The notes below the pieces were generated by a model, which was given only the letters and a program-made list of their open reading frames with translations, searched no databases and was not told the DNA's origin. 35,539 bases of DNA, taken from IMG/VR virus record IMGVR_UViG_3300018429_000011, positions 1-35,539 of that record; one strand, written 5' to 3'. The DNA is from a virus. Shown here piece after piece: positions 1-9,786 of the stretch (the stretch's first letter is position 1; the number at the start of each line of letters is the position of its first letter). The translations under genes were made by a program, and so were the position numbers.

Positions 1-3000
1 GATCTGCGTACCGTTTGCATCGTGGACAGGCACATCCGAGAAGTCCCTACGCCCACGCTTCGGCTTGTCCGCCGTCTCCACAGGAGAAGGGGCAGGCTTC
101 TTCGGCTTCAGACGCTCAGCACCGCGAGCAAGAATCTCTTGGAGTTCCGTGTCAAGGTGCTTTGCAGTCTCTTGCTTACGTGCACGGTATGCATCGTAGA
201 TGGCTTGCTCAAGAGCGTCCGTACGGGCACGCTCAGCAGCAGTCAGACCTTCTGCATCGTACTCAGGTTCAGGGGCAACTTCAGGCTCAGGAGTTGGCTC
301 GACTATAGGCTCCGGAATCTCTTCCGGTACTGGTGCCTCTTCAACTACTGGTTCTGGAACTGCTTCCGGCTCCGGAGCAACCTCAGGTACCTCTTCCACA
401 TCAACAGGGTGCTCGTATTCGGGAAGATCCTCACCCTTCTTACGGCGTTCACCGTGTGCAAGGATATCGGTCCATTCGTTCTCAACCGGAACAAGATCGG
501 CGTCAGACTTACCACTATAGATGTCAGCCATCTGCTGGTCAAGTTCTGCAACCCTCGTAGCCTCCGTAGGAGTCAGACCGTCATCATCGTACAGGGAATC
601 TTCAGCGACATCTTCAAGAGCTTCCTCCGTATCCGGAGTGGTCTCAATCGGAGCCTCTTCTGTGACCTGTTCAGGGGCAGGAGTGGTGTCTTCTGGGGCA
701 GAGACCTCAGGTGTGGATTCCTCCACAGCCTCAGGAGCTTCTACAGCCTCAGGAGCCTTCTTCTGTCCCGGCTTGCCGCCGTTCTCACTCGTCTGCTCAT
801 AGATCCAGCTAAGGACACCCGGATCGAGTTCCTTGGCTGCACGTGTCACCGCAACATAGCCAAGCTTGTACTCTGCCGGATCTTCTGGGTAGACCATGTT
901 TCCGTCCTTGTCCTCGTAAGGAACAAAGAAGTCATCACCAATACGAACTCGGTCCCATTCAAGGCCCTTGGACTTGTGAGCGGTTGACACAGTAACATCA
1001 GACTCTCCGGAGAAAGACCTCAGCAGTGCAGCAGCTTCAGGGTCGTCCGTGAACATCCTCTTGGAACGTCGGTCGTATTCGAAACCAATGGTCTCCAGTC
1101 CGCCCTTTTCTCGATAGGCAGCGTTCTGGTCAACCCAGCTAAGCTTCTTGTCAAACGCATGTGGTGCAAGTACCTTGCCAAGCTCGACACTGAAGTTCTT
1201 GGTTGCCCAGAACTTGTTATCAGCCGTCCAGACCTTGGTAGGGTCAGGGTGAACGTCCACACCGGAAACCCAAGTGCGAGTGTTGTCCCCGATCTTCTCA
1301 TTCTCAATTTTCAGAGTCTCAAAGGTTGGAACATGTTGGACTAGATTCTTGACGGCGTTCTTAGCCTTCTCCATCTTCTCGCGAGTCATCCTCGCGATGT
1401 CCCCCGGCTCGGCACGTGCAAGTGTAAACGCGTCGGTAACCTCGAAGAGTTTGACGATTTTGCCTACACTCTTGTCACCGTTGTTGTGGGCACTGAGCAC
1501 TTCCCCCCAGTTCTTGAAACCAATAAGATCATCGTGTGGATAATCCAGAGGTTCCCCATCCTTGAGGGCTTCAACGGACTTGATCAGCTTATCAAGATCG
1601 GCGCGTGTCCCCTTAGGAGCGGATACACGTCGGCCTCGCTTCACTTCATCAAGGATAGCGTCAAGCATGCCAGCATTGGTGCGTACAAGTACAGCGTCAG
1701 CATCCTCCATACCGTAGACGATCTGGGATTCACCGCCGCCGCCAATAACACGGTCATTAGATCCAAGGAATTCAAGGAATCGGTTACCGATATCGGCAAC
1801 CTCTGGCCCAAAGCGCCATGACTTGTTCAGCGGAAGCTCAACGTCGCCGTCAGCGTCGGAGAGATAGTCGATATTCTCAGCGAACGCATAAATGGCCTGA
1901 TTGGGGTCACCAACGATAACCTTCTGCATCTTCTGGTCAGCAACAACCTTGGCGAGAACAGGCGGGGTATCCTGTGCCTCGTCAATGTAGAGGATGTTGG
2001 CACCCTTCGCGTTACCACCGGTTCCGTCTGTAAGGTCAGGCCTTGACAGCGCCCAGAACTTACGGTAGACATCGTGGGTTACACGGAAGTTACCGTTCTC
2101 GGATTCAAGATCCTTCCAGTACTCCTTTGCCAGACGCACAACCTCTTCTTTGGAGTCCTCGTGGATCTCGAAGTCCTCAGGAATAAGGTCGGTCGTGATG
2201 TCGTCCTTATCGCTAAGGGCGTACTTCTCGACGGTCTTTCGGACAGCGAGAACAGTGGTCTGATACTTCAGATTCTGTCCTGCTTCATCCTTCACATCAC
2301 CGTTCTTGATCCCAAGGTCGGATGCAATGTCACGTGCGGACGTGTGTGACCACTTATCGGCCCACCCGGTTGGCTCACCCTTCTTGTTGAACTTGACAGG
2401 CCTTGAAGGGTCCTGCCCGTTAAAACGGATCATCAGGTTCGGAGCCTTCTTGATTGCCCACTGGTACGCTACACCGTGACCGGTCTTAGCCTCAACAGGA
2501 AGACCCTTCATACGCCTTGTGGCTTCTTCCTCCACTGTCTTATTGAAGGCAATGTAGACGGCCTGCTTACCGTGTTCCTTGATACGGCGTGACAGGGCCA
2601 CGAGTGTGGATGTCTTACCGGTACCGGCCATGGCCTGCACCTTTGTATCAAGTCCTGCCAGAACAGCGTCGATAACGTCCTGCTGCTGCTGCGTAGGAGG
2701 GTAGTCCTCGCCATCGATAGCCATAGGCTCACGACGAACGATATCCATAGCATCCAGCGGGTTTACCCACTCAGATTCTTCTACAGTATCAGAGACAGCT
2801 TCCGGTGTCGAATCATCATCTTCACCGGCAAGGCGACGACGGCCCTTCTCAAGGATGTCATCGATAGCCTTCTGATACGCCTTGGTGGATTCAGGATCTG
2901 AGTCTACCTGACCGCCAAGGTTGGCTTCTTCACGAGCAACCTCAAGATCGCGCTGCTCTTCCGGGGTTAGACCGTTCTCGTCAAGCTCCGGTGCATCAGC

Positions 3001-6000
3001 TTCAGGGGCGTCTACAGTCTCCGGTGCCTCAGGGGCTTCGGGAGTCTCCGGTGCATTGGAACCTTCCTCAGGGACATCTTCAGCGGACTCCACAGGATTG
3101 CCAAGAACAGAGACAGCATTACGGTTGGTGAGGACAATGAATTCCTCATCATCGTCGTACTTGTCATTCGGTGTAAGGGAGTACCCGTCAAGGCCACGAG
3201 CAGACGCGTAACGTCCAAGGTCACCTTCGGCAAGGAACTGCGCTACAGAATCGTCGGCAGCGATAGCCTTCTCAAGGTCACGCTTACGTTCCTGATCAAG
3301 GGTATCACCATCGACAATATTAGCACCTTCTGAGAGTTTCATTTCCATCAGTGCGCCGCCGTCAGCCCTCTTGAAGGTCTCACCACGGAACTTGTTGGTG
3401 GATGTGTAGATACCAGATCCGGAGCCGCCAGCCCCAACCCAGTTAGGGCCAGACATGAACCTCTCAGCGTCTTCATCAGCACCTACACCACGGAACAGCT
3501 TCTTGCCCGGAAGAGCATCAAACTCTTCACGATCAGCGACAACCGATGGGTTTCCGTCCAGACCGTTGAGGCTCTGAATGGCTGCTGTGATCCAGTTTCC
3601 AGCGTCCTTGAAGGCAGGGTCTCCCGTTGCTTCAGTGATATCATCCAGTGAGTTCTTCCATGCATCGATGGAAGTCTTCGGGCCGGATTCGGCGGCAGGA
3701 GCGTCTACCACTGGTGCGGCAGTTTCAGGCTCGTCAACTAGTCTCTGAAGCTCGTCGCGCTCGTCAAAATCACCCGGAGCGTTTTCAAGAACCGGGCCGA
3801 ACGGCTTACCATCACGCATGTTTCGAGTGGTGATGTGATCACGCGGGGTGTTCCCACCTTGACGGCTACTCCTGACAACAACACGCTTCTTGCCTGTTTT
3901 GGAATGAGTAATGATCGTTCCGCGAGGCACGAACTCATAAGGGAATTGCTTTGGGTCCACAGTGTCAGGGTAGACCGGCATCGGTGGCGTTGAAGCCTCT
4001 CCCTCAAGGTCATTGAGGGCAGAAGTGTATGAAGAGTTTACAATCTCATACCACTCCTTGCTGAAACGCTCAACACCTTCAAGGGTTGACTGGTGTCCGT
4101 TGTCCATGGCAGAATCCCATGCGGCGCGGCGCGGATCTGACCCCGGAAGGTTCTGTGCCTCGTCAGCGAACTTGTTGTACCTGTCCTCAGCAGCCTTGAA
4201 CTCCGGGTCCACAGGCTCTACAGCATCCAGATCCGGTGTTTCGGCTACCGGCTCATCCCTGAGGGCACGGTTAGGGCGGTACTTTCCGTCACGTTCGAAC
4301 TGCTTTTTGTTGACATCAGCCAGAAGTGCATTGATGTCACGCATGGCAGCGTTGAGGCTGATCTTGATAGACCTGCCCGTCTTAGGATCACTGATCTTAC
4401 TCTGGATCTCGTTGACAAGATCACGAAGGAAGTCCTGAGCCTTGTCAACGTCAGTTACATCAGCGGTGTTGCCGTTGATCTCCACACCGGCATCAGGGTC
4501 TTCGCTGATGGCCTTTGTGAGGGTACCCTTGCCGTGACCGGCGTATCGCGAAATGACAGGCGCGAACTCGGTTTCCTCAATATCGTTGCTTCCGTTGCGC
4601 TCTGCTACGGCTGCTGCAATATCGTCCGCGTTGATTGACTCGTGGATGAGTGTGGAAAGCTGCTTGGACATGACAGACTTGTCAATTTCAAAATCGCCAT
4701 AGATGTCCTTAGAGTCATCGAAATTGCTGAGACGTACGACGGGATCTCCGTCATCGTTGTAAGTCAAGGTGACATCGACAGGTTGACCCTTATCGTTGAC
4801 AACAATGGTGGTTTCTTCGTCCCCAGTGCGCTTGTTGTTTGCCATCGTCTCGATAGCCCTAGTGTCGCCGTCCTTGACGGCCTGAGCAAAGTCAAACCAG
4901 TCGCGTATATCGGAGGCAATTTCCTCAGCACTCCATGGCTTGTCGGCGCTGTCAGCTTCCTTCTGATCCTGCTCGGCACGTGTGGGAGTCTTGGGAAGGT
5001 CCCTGTTCTCTGCTACCTTGGGGTCGCGCTTCGGCTCCGGGTTCTTGTCGAAGTACTTCTTACCGCGCTCATCAGAGTTCTTGTAGCTCTCTTCACGGAG
5101 AGCTTCTTCCTGATCCTCCACGGTGGAGACAACCAGTTCTCCGCGCTTGTGACGCTGGGCGATCTGGTCAGCAGTGAGTGCTTCCTCAAGCGGACTCTGG
5201 TCCTCATCAGGGTCCTCGGGGTCCAGAAGATCCCACGTACCGTCAGGGTGCTTCTGGTAGGTGGAGGTCTCGTCGTGTGCGTTAGTGTAGCTTACGCGGT
5301 CACGTTCTTCAAGCCCGTCAAGAGTCTTCAGGTGCTGTGCGGACTTGTCGGTACGCTTGCCCTGCTTGCTGATACCCGGAATCGGAAGCTCAAGCTCTTC
5401 ACCTTCCACCAGTGGTGGGAGTTCCGGCTTTGTAGCAGGTTCTACGAGCTTTGGGGCAGCCTTTTCGGCGTCCACACCAGCTTGGAACCATGCTTCGGCC
5501 TTCTCATCTCCGCTGTCAGCCCTTGCCATGAGCATGTCAACAATATCGTTGATTCGCTTCTGTCGCGGGGCAGTGTTGGAGTAGCGTCCCTTATTGCTAG
5601 AAACCGCAAGGTCGTACTGCTCAATTAGCTTGGCAGTTGGGAGCTTGGAGAGTTTTGAAGCCGGTACGGTTTCAACGGTGTCAGATGCAGGCGTTTCGGG
5701 GTCCGTAGGCTCCACCAGCTTAGGGACCGGCTGTTCTACCGGTTCTGGCTCTGCGGGGGCCTCAGGGGCTTCGGGAGCGTTCTTCTGGGCCTCACCCTTC
5801 TGGAAGAGGGCGTCAGCCATTGCCTGATAACGGTCAGCAGCGTCGATATCTCCCTTGTCATCAGCACGCTTAGCCATGCGGACATAGCCATCTGCAAGCT
5901 TCTGGTCATCGGCGGTCAGGCCGTTCTCATTCAGTGTACCGTCAGCGGCCTGTTCTGGGGCCTCTGGCGCGTCAGGAGAGGTCGATGTACCCTCCGGTGA

Positions 6001-7248
6001 GGATTCGCCATTCTCGGCGCTCTGAGGGGCTTCTGCGGCTGCGGCCTCATTCTCCTGTTCCTCTTCGATGAAGGCCTTGAGCGCAGACAGACCTCGGATT
6101 TTGGATCGGGCTGCGGTGCGCTCGGCAGGGGTCATGCGCTCAGAGTCATAGTCAAGGTTGTCCTGAGCTACATCGAGAGGTCCGTTGATGGTGAAGAGAG
6201 CATCATCGTAGTCATAGATTTCAACTTTGGTGCCTTTGACACGGAGACCCGGATCAACGCCGTCAGACTCCATGTTCTCGATGCCGAATTCAAGCTCGTC
6301 AAGAGCCTTACCCTTGAGGGTTGTTACAGACTTGGTAGGCTTCTCTTCAGGCTCCTGAAAATCCTCATCCTCGTCTTCCTCGGCAAGCTGCTCATCGGTG
6401 ATCTCGCGGCCAATGTGGTCAGACTGTGCATCCGGAGACTCGGGGTCAACTTCCTCTTCTTCACCGTCATCCTGTGACGTATCGGAGAAGTTCTCCTCAA
6501 GCTTGCCAGCAAGGGCAGTCTTCAGGCCCGGAGTGAGCTTGATGACAGAGTTGGACAGGCCAACGGTTACCTTGTCGGTCTGCTCTCCGGGATTTTTCTT
6601 GTCATCGACAGTGTGGCCCTCAGGAAGCTGGACGATGGCATAGCGGTCCCCTTCAATGGAGACAACCTTACCCGTCTTCGGGCCAGCGGTGTTAAGGCGC
6701 TCTGCACCCTTCTTGGCCCACGACTTGCCCATGGAGAAAGGCTTAGTCTCGTCTCCACCGTCCGGAGCAATAAGCTCATCACCAACATCAAGGCTGCGGG
6801 CAGGGAAATAAAGCTGTTCGCCGTCCTTACGCGAAATGTAGGTGTGCCCGTCAGAGGTCTCCGAAATGGAGTAGTCTTCCGGGGTGTCCGAAGGTTTGAC
6901 GAAAGCGTTGGACTGCTTACGGCCTACAGCTTCCGGCTCTTCGAATTCTGGAGTCTCAAGGTTGGACTTCTCCGCGCTCGGGTCGGACAGGGTTGCCTTG
7001 CTGGACACTACCTCAATGTGGCGTGCAGGGACCTTAACAAGGGCAGGCTCGTGGGTTGGGTTTTCCTTATTCAGGCGAACAAGAGCGTAGTCGCCCTGCG
7101 AACCCACAACGGTACCGCCGATTTCCTTTTTGCGCTTGGAAGAGTACCACTTTACTCCCCTGCCCATTTCGATCCATCGACCATTCTTATCTCGTAGCTG
7201 AAGCTTTACGAGTGCGCGACGTTTCGACGCGCTCATATTCCATGCCAT
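1..7248 (-). CDS. Giant polyvalent protein: ADP-ribosyltransferase-like domain + SF1 helicase (partial)
   Basis: One frame stays open from the ATG at 7248 to the left edge (2416 codons, no stop), so the C-terminus is missing. Residues 1-70 (start MAWNMSASKRR) look like a small beta domain. An ADP-ribosyltransferase-like domain lies near 1245-1380: KLFRGVG (Arg), GIYTSTN (STS-like) and EEFIVLTN (possible E-x-E region). A UvrD/Rep-type SF1 helicase follows: QQQQ Q-motif, Walker A AGTGKT (~1541-1546), Walker B YIDEAQD (~1754), GDPNQAIY (~1780), STAHKSKGLEW (~2085) and YVAVTRA (~2130). Both domains were checked to be in the same frame. Acidic E/P/A-rich linkers and four ~55-residue units separate the domains. 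The gene starts 3 nt after the portal stop with GGAG upstream, the place where MuF-type minor capsid proteins are usual, so it is probably a virion protein injected with the DNA. Domain calls are from motifs; ejection is inferred. Confidence 0.85.
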   Translation of the reverse strand, partial: MAWNMSASKRRALVKLQLRDKNGRWIEMGRGVKWYSSKRKKEIGGTVVGSQGDYALVRLNKENPTHEPALVKVPARHIEVVSSKATLSDPSAEKSNLETPEFEEPEAVGRKQSNAFVKPSDTPEDYSISETSDGHTYISRKDGEQLYFPARSLDVGDELIAPDGGDETKPFSMGKSWAKKGAERLNTAGPKTGKVVSIEGDRYAIVQLPEGHTVDDKKNPGEQTDKVTVGLSNSVIKLTPGLKTALAGKLEENFSDTSQDDGEEEEVDPESPDAQSDHIGREITDEQLAEEDEDEDFQEPEEKPTKSVTTLKGKALDELEFGIENMESDGVDPGLRVKGTKVEIYDYDDALFTINGPLDVAQDNLDYDSERMTPAERTAARSKIRGLSALKAFIEEEQENEAAAAEAPQSAENGESSPEGTSTSPDAPEAPEQAADGTLNENGLTADDQKLADGYVRMAKRADDKGDIDAADRYQAMADALFQKGEAQKNAPEAPEAPAEPEPVEQPVPKLVEPTDPETPASDTVETVPASKLSKLPTAKLIEQYDLAVSSNKGRYSNTAPRQKRINDIVDMLMARADSGDEKAEAWFQAGVDAEKAAPKLVEPATKPELPPLVEGEELELPIPGISKQGKRTDKSAQHLKTLDGLEERDRVSYTNAHDETSTYQKHPDGTWDLLDPEDPDEDQSPLEEALTADQIAQRHKRGELVVSTVEDQEEALREESYKNSDERGKKYFDKNPEPKRDPKVAENRDLPKTPTRAEQDQKEADSADKPWSAEEIASDIRDWFDFAQAVKDGDTRAIETMANNKRTGDEETTIVVNDKGQPVDVTLTYNDDGDPVVRLSNFDDSKDIYGDFEIDKSVMSKQLSTLIHESINADDIAAAVAERNGSNDIEETEFAPVISRYAGHGKGTLTKAISEDPDAGVEINGNTADVTDVDKAQDFLRDLVNEIQSKISDPKTGRSIKISLNAAMRDINALLADVNKKQFERDGKYRPNRALRDEPVAETPDLDAVEPVDPEFKAAEDRYNKFADEAQNLPGSDPRRAAWDSAMDNGHQSTLEGVERFSKEWYEIVNSSYTSALNDLEGEASTPPMPVYPDTVDPKQFPYEFVPRGTIITHSKTGKKRVVVRSSRQGGNTPRDHITTRNMRDGKPFGPVLENAPGDFDERDELQRLVDEPETAAPVVDAPAAESGPKTSIDAWKNSLDDITEATGDPAFKDAGNWITAAIQSLNGLDGNPSVVADREEFDALPGKKLFRGVGADEDAERFMSGPNWVGAGGSGSGIYTSTNKFRGETFKRADGGALMEMKLSEGANIVDGDTLDQERKRDLEKAIAADDSVAQFLAEGDLGRYASARGLDGYSLTPNDKYDDDEEFIVLTNRNAVSVLGNPVESAEDVPEEGSNAPETPEAPEAPETVDAPEADAPELDENGLTPEEQRDLEVAREEANLGGQVDSDPESTKAYQKAIDDILEKGRRRLAGEDDDSTPEAVSDTVEESEWVNPLDAMDIVRREPMAIDGEDYPPTQQQQDVIDAVLAGLDTKVQAMAGTGKTSTLVALSRRIKEHGKQAVYIAFNKTVEEEATRRMKGLPVEAKTGHGVAYQWAIKKAPNLMIRFNGQDPSRPVKFNKKGEPTGWADKWSHTSARDIASDLGIKNGDVKDEAGQNLKYQTTVLAVRKTVEKYALSDKDDITTDLIPEDFEIHEDSKEEVVRLAKEYWKDLESENGNFRVTHDVYRKFWALSRPDLTDGTGGNAKGANILYIDEAQDTPPVLAKVVADQKMQKVIVGDPNQAIYAFAENIDYLSDADGDVELPLNKSWRFGPEVADIGNRFLEFLGSNDRVIGGGGESQIVYGMEDADAVLVRTNAGMLDAILDEVKRGRRVSAPKGTRADLDKLIKSVEALKDGEPLDYPHDDLIGFKNWGEVLSAHNNGDKSVGKIVKLFEVTDAFTLARAEPGDIARMTREKMEKAKNAVKNLVQHVPTFETLKIENEKIGDNTRTWVSGVDVHPDPTKVWTADNKFWATKNFSVELGKVLAPHAFDKKLSWVDQNAAYREKGGLETIGFEYDRRSKRMFTDDPEAAALLRSFSGESDVTVSTAHKSKGLEWDRVRIGDDFFVPYEDKDGNMVYPEDPAEYKLGYVAVTRAAKELDPGVLSWIYEQTSENGGKPGQKKAPEAVEAPEAVEESTPEVSAPEDTTPAPEQVTEEAPIETTPDTEEALEDVAEDSLYDDDGLTPTEATRVAELDQQMADIYSGKSDADLVPVENEWTDILAHGERRKKGEDLPEYEHPVDVEEVPEVAPEPEAVPEPVVEEAPVPEEIPEPIVEPTPEPEVAPEPEYDAEGLTAAERARTDALEQAIYDAYRARKQETAKHLDTELQEILARGAERLKPKKPAPSPVETADKPKRGRRDFSDVPVHDANGTQI

Positions 7249-7251
7249 TTA

Positions 7252-8883
7252 TTACGGCTCCATCAGTGTAGGAGGGGCTTGCTCATTACTTGGTGTTTGT
7301 TCCATTGTATCAGAACCCGCTGGAGCCGCAGTCGCTGGGTCACCACCTAGGGCGGTCTGGAGCGCATTGGCACTTTCGGGATCGGACAGTGCGAGGGCTG
7401 TTTCCCTTGCTTCGGATTTCAGTTCCTCCGGGATGATGGAGTTCATGAGGGTTTCAGACATAGCGTCAGAAATCATTGCACGCTCTTCAGCCATACGCTG
7501 TGCACGCTCTAGCTCGGTTGGAGCATCGGAGTCAGTGAAACCATTGGCGCGGCGTAGTGTGGACTGTGAGATAGCCTTCATGCTGTAAAGGGTTACCGCA
7601 GCTTCGGCCTTGGAAGGCTTGGCTGTGATAGCAGAAGGATCATACCATACAACTGCTCGGTTCACCACATCGTCGCCCCAGCCCTGTGCACGGAGTGCGG
7701 GACGGAGGAAGCCAATGGTGAGGCAGTCAACGATCATGAGGATCAGCGGCTCGATGTGGGCCTTGTAAAGCTGCTCTTCAATAATGATAGCGTTTGAGTA
7801 CTTGACAGAAGACATACCGGCTGCTACGTCCTTGGGGATGTCGAGTCCGCCTAGGATACGCTCAAGCAGACGCTCGGCACGTGCGGCAAGCTGGGGGTCA
7901 AAGGAACGCTCGAACTTGATGTGGACAATCTTCTCGCCCAGATCCTCAGGACCACGGACAACGAGAGGCACAACAGCAGAGGCAGAGCCGACATCTTCAA
8001 TCGGGGTGACCATCGCCGCGATAAGCTCTTCCTCAAAGGAATCCTGCTCGTCATCGGATACACCGGACATTGCGCCGTCCTCAGTCATGTCCCCATCATT
8101 CTGGGAGACATTGGAGAGGCCGTCAGGGACGAACAGAAGGCCACCGTTGAGCCTTGACTTGGCTGTGGCAGATGCTGTACGGTCTACAAGGAGAAGCTGG
8201 TCACAGATGTCCAGTACACCACGGAGGGAGGAATCCGCTTCGTCGGAGTATCGAGGGTGGTTTCGCCAGATACGGGTGATGAAGCCCTTGGCTGGAAGCG
8301 GCAGGTACTCGGATGGTTTTGCGTCACGGCGCGGCTTGATGACAACCTGTGAGTTGCGTCCGGTGGTCGCGGTGATTTCTTCCACGCTTCGGATCTGGTA
8401 TTTTGCAGGTTCGTTGGTGGAGAAACGGGCAGGTTCGTGGACCAGCCAGCACTCGCCTGTGACGAACATGTTCAGTGCCGCGTTGCGGAGCAGGCCGGAA
8501 GTCCCACCGTTGCCTGACTCAAGCAGATATAGGATATCTTCAGCCTGCTGGATGAACTCCGGATCAAGCTTCTCGATGGAAGAGATATCGGACGGAACGT
8601 TGGCGCTCTTGTCTACATAACCCACATACAGGTTGACGCGAGACATGATAGAAGCAACAAGGTTCGCGGTGTACTTGATCTCACCAATCAGATCATAGTA
8701 CTCCCACGCCTCTTGCTGCCACTTGTCAGCCTGACGACGCTTGTTGATTGCATCAACTTCCTTTTTGTTCTTCATGTCCAAACGCGCAGCAGAGGCCGTT
8801 ATCGGGCGTGGTGCGTTGTAGGACAAAGGAACAGGATTGCCGTCGTCTGAAGGCTGAGAGTTTCTTCTATCAAAAATTGACAT
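7252..8883 (-). CDS. Phage portal protein
   Basis: This 543-residue protein matches actinophage portal proteins: the N-terminal third has the characteristic stretch EAWEYYDLIGEIKYTANLVASIMSR, followed by a long alpha/beta body and an acidic, A/P-rich C-terminal tail. Portals form the dodecameric ring at one capsid vertex through which DNA enters and leaves. The start at 8883 (MSIFDRRN) is set by GGAG 5 nt before the ATG. An extended -10 motif (TGG-TAGAAT) lies about 35 nt upstream, so this gene may begin its own structural operon. The giant ART-helicase gene follows with 3 nt between. No terminase gene sits directly upstream here, which is unusual for an actinophage head module; it must lie outside the window. 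Confidence 0.85.
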   Translation of the reverse strand: MSIFDRRNSQPSDDGNPVPLSYNAPRPITASAARLDMKNKKEVDAINKRRQADKWQQEAWEYYDLIGEIKYTANLVASIMSRVNLYVGYVDKSANVPSDISSIEKLDPEFIQQAEDILYLLESGNGGTSGLLRNAALNMFVTGECWLVHEPARFSTNEPAKYQIRSVEEITATTGRNSQVVIKPRRDAKPSEYLPLPAKGFITRIWRNHPRYSDEADSSLRGVLDICDQLLLVDRTASATAKSRLNGGLLFVPDGLSNVSQNDGDMTEDGAMSGVSDDEQDSFEEELIAAMVTPIEDVGSASAVVPLVVRGPEDLGEKIVHIKFERSFDPQLAARAERLLERILGGLDIPKDVAAGMSSVKYSNAIIIEEQLYKAHIEPLILMIVDCLTIGFLRPALRAQGWGDDVVNRAVVWYDPSAITAKPSKAEAAVTLYSMKAISQSTLRRANGFTDSDAPTELERAQRMAEERAMISDAMSETLMNSIIPEELKSEARETALALSDPESANALQTALGGDPATAAPAGSDTMEQTPSNEQAPPTLMEP

Positions 8884-8916
8884 GGCATCTCCGGGAGAAT
8901 TGGAACGTTTACGTCA

Positions 8917-8925
8917 ATTCTACCA
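8917..8925 (-). promoter_or_regulatory. Putative extended -10 promoter for the portal operon
   Basis: Read leftwards the sequence is TGG-TAGAAT, an extended -10 box without a good -35. The same 9-mer occurs upstream of 19107 and upstream of the tail gene at 25655. It lies just upstream of the portal gene and past the DUF1360 stop. Confidence 0.45.
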
Positions 8926-8930
8926 TGACA

Positions 8931-9215
8931 TCATAGACCTCTAGTGTATGCTACTCCTGTGAGGGCCGATGCTGTCAGGATTCCGGAGACGATATTGGCG
9001 ATCTCCGGGTCGATCCTTCGGAGAGCGAAGATAACCGCTGCTGCCCAGATGGAGATACACCACGGACAGCCGATGAAGTAGGATATCTTGGACTCACGTG
9101 GGAACTTCCAATAGATGTAGCTCCTGAAGTCTTCCAGAACCTTATCATCCGTGACCAGCTTAGTCAATCGGTAGGTTGCAATGATGTCGGTGGCCAGAGC
9201 TACGGCCTTATGCAC
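8931..9215 (-). CDS. DUF1360-like small membrane protein (CPWC motif)
   Basis: 94 residues from a GTG start at 9215, with AGGTGG 6 nt upstream; the GTG lies 8 nt inside the end of the preceding gene, so translation is probably coupled. The sequence has TYRLTKLVTDD, then a charged WKFPRE stretch, then GCPWCISIWAA leading into hydrophobic segments. This CPWCxSxW arrangement is typical of DUF1360 (PF07098), found in many phages and of unknown function. The longer frame starting at 9422 is rejected because it would cover the gene at 9208-9429, which has its own strong ribosome binding site. Confidence 0.75.
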   Translation of the reverse strand: MHKAVALATDIIATYRLTKLVTDDKVLEDFRSYIYWKFPRESKISYFIGCPWCISIWAAAVIFALRRIDPEIANIVSGILTASALTGVAYTRGL

Positions 9216-9429
9216 TGGGAGCCACCTGAGTCTGTGTAGCGTTGAAGACATAGGTTCCGACGTGGTTGGCGCACATGGTGGTGCCGTTCCACATATAGGC
9301 GACGTGGTTCTCTGCGGGGGCTTCCAGATTCTCATGCAGACAGTAGACACAGCCGAACTGAACTGGAGTGTCTGTGCTGATCTTGCCAATGGCTCCGAAA
9401 TTGGGGGCCTTAGGTGTTGCAAAACCCAT
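9208..9429 (-). CDS. Small phage protein, possible Cys-rich metal site
   Basis: 73 residues starting MGFATPKAP, with AAAGGA 6 nt before the ATG. The middle has CVYCLHEN and later MCANHVGTY, so three Cys and two His could hold a metal ion. I do not recognise a named family. It overlaps the following DUF1360 gene by 8 nt and lies 9 nt after the preceding gene, so it belongs to the leftward operon starting at the HTH gene (10280). Confidence 0.75.
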   Translation of the reverse strand: MGFATPKAPNFGAIGKISTDTPVQFGCVYCLHENLEAPAENHVAYMWNGTTMCANHVGTYVFNATQTQVAPSA

Positions 9430-9438
9430 AGTGTTCCT

Positions 9439-9786
9439 TTACTTTCCTAGTTGTGATACAAATGGTACACCGACAAACGGGTGAAGACCTCGTAGCCGGG
9501 AGCCGCAGCCACAGTTCAGCGCACGCTCCACGTGGAACACGACCTCTGGGGTTGTAACAGTATATCCTGTTTTGTTGCTCCCTTCAAATGCGGTCAGATG
9601 CAGCGTATGTGCGACCGCTGGGCCTTCAGGGAAGTCATCGATGATGTAGAGACGGTTGTCCGTGATGATGATCCGGTACTCTTCATGCTTTGGCTGGAAC
9701 CCATAGCCCGGATGGACGGAGAACTTGGCTGGAAACAGGTCCAGATGGATGAATGCGGCTGGCTCTACGTCAAGTGTGAATGCCAT
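9439..9786 (-). CDS. Hypothetical phage protein
   Basis: 115 residues starting MAFTLDVEPAAF. The ATG overlaps the stop of the upstream HTH gene (TAATG), so the two are translationally coupled. Composition suggests an all-beta fold: alternating hydrophobic strands (EYRIIITDNRLYIID) and a CGCGSR stretch near the C-terminus. No family recognised. A CCACGTGG core inside it resembles parS only loosely (see rejected items). Confidence 0.75.
   Translation of the reverse strand: MAFTLDVEPAAFIHLDLFPAKFSVHPGYGFQPKHEEYRIIITDNRLYIIDDFPEGPAVAHTLHLTAFEGSNKTGYTVTTPEVVFHVERALNCGCGSRLRGLHPFVGVPFVSQLGK

Noticed and set aside
22-987. 321-codon plus-strand frame
   Set aside because: It is antisense to the linker-rich end of the giant gene, has low-complexity composition and no ribosome binding site.
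4642-5628. 328-codon plus-strand frame
   Set aside because: Antisense of the giant gene; the minus frame continues unbroken with domain motifs on both sides.
7784-8620. 278-codon plus-strand frame
   Set aside because: Antisense of the portal gene, Ser/Arg-rich shadow composition.
9525-9540. Second parS-like site (CTCCACGTGGAACA)
   Set aside because: Only 12 of 16 positions match and it lies inside a coding gene; ParB sites tolerate few changes.
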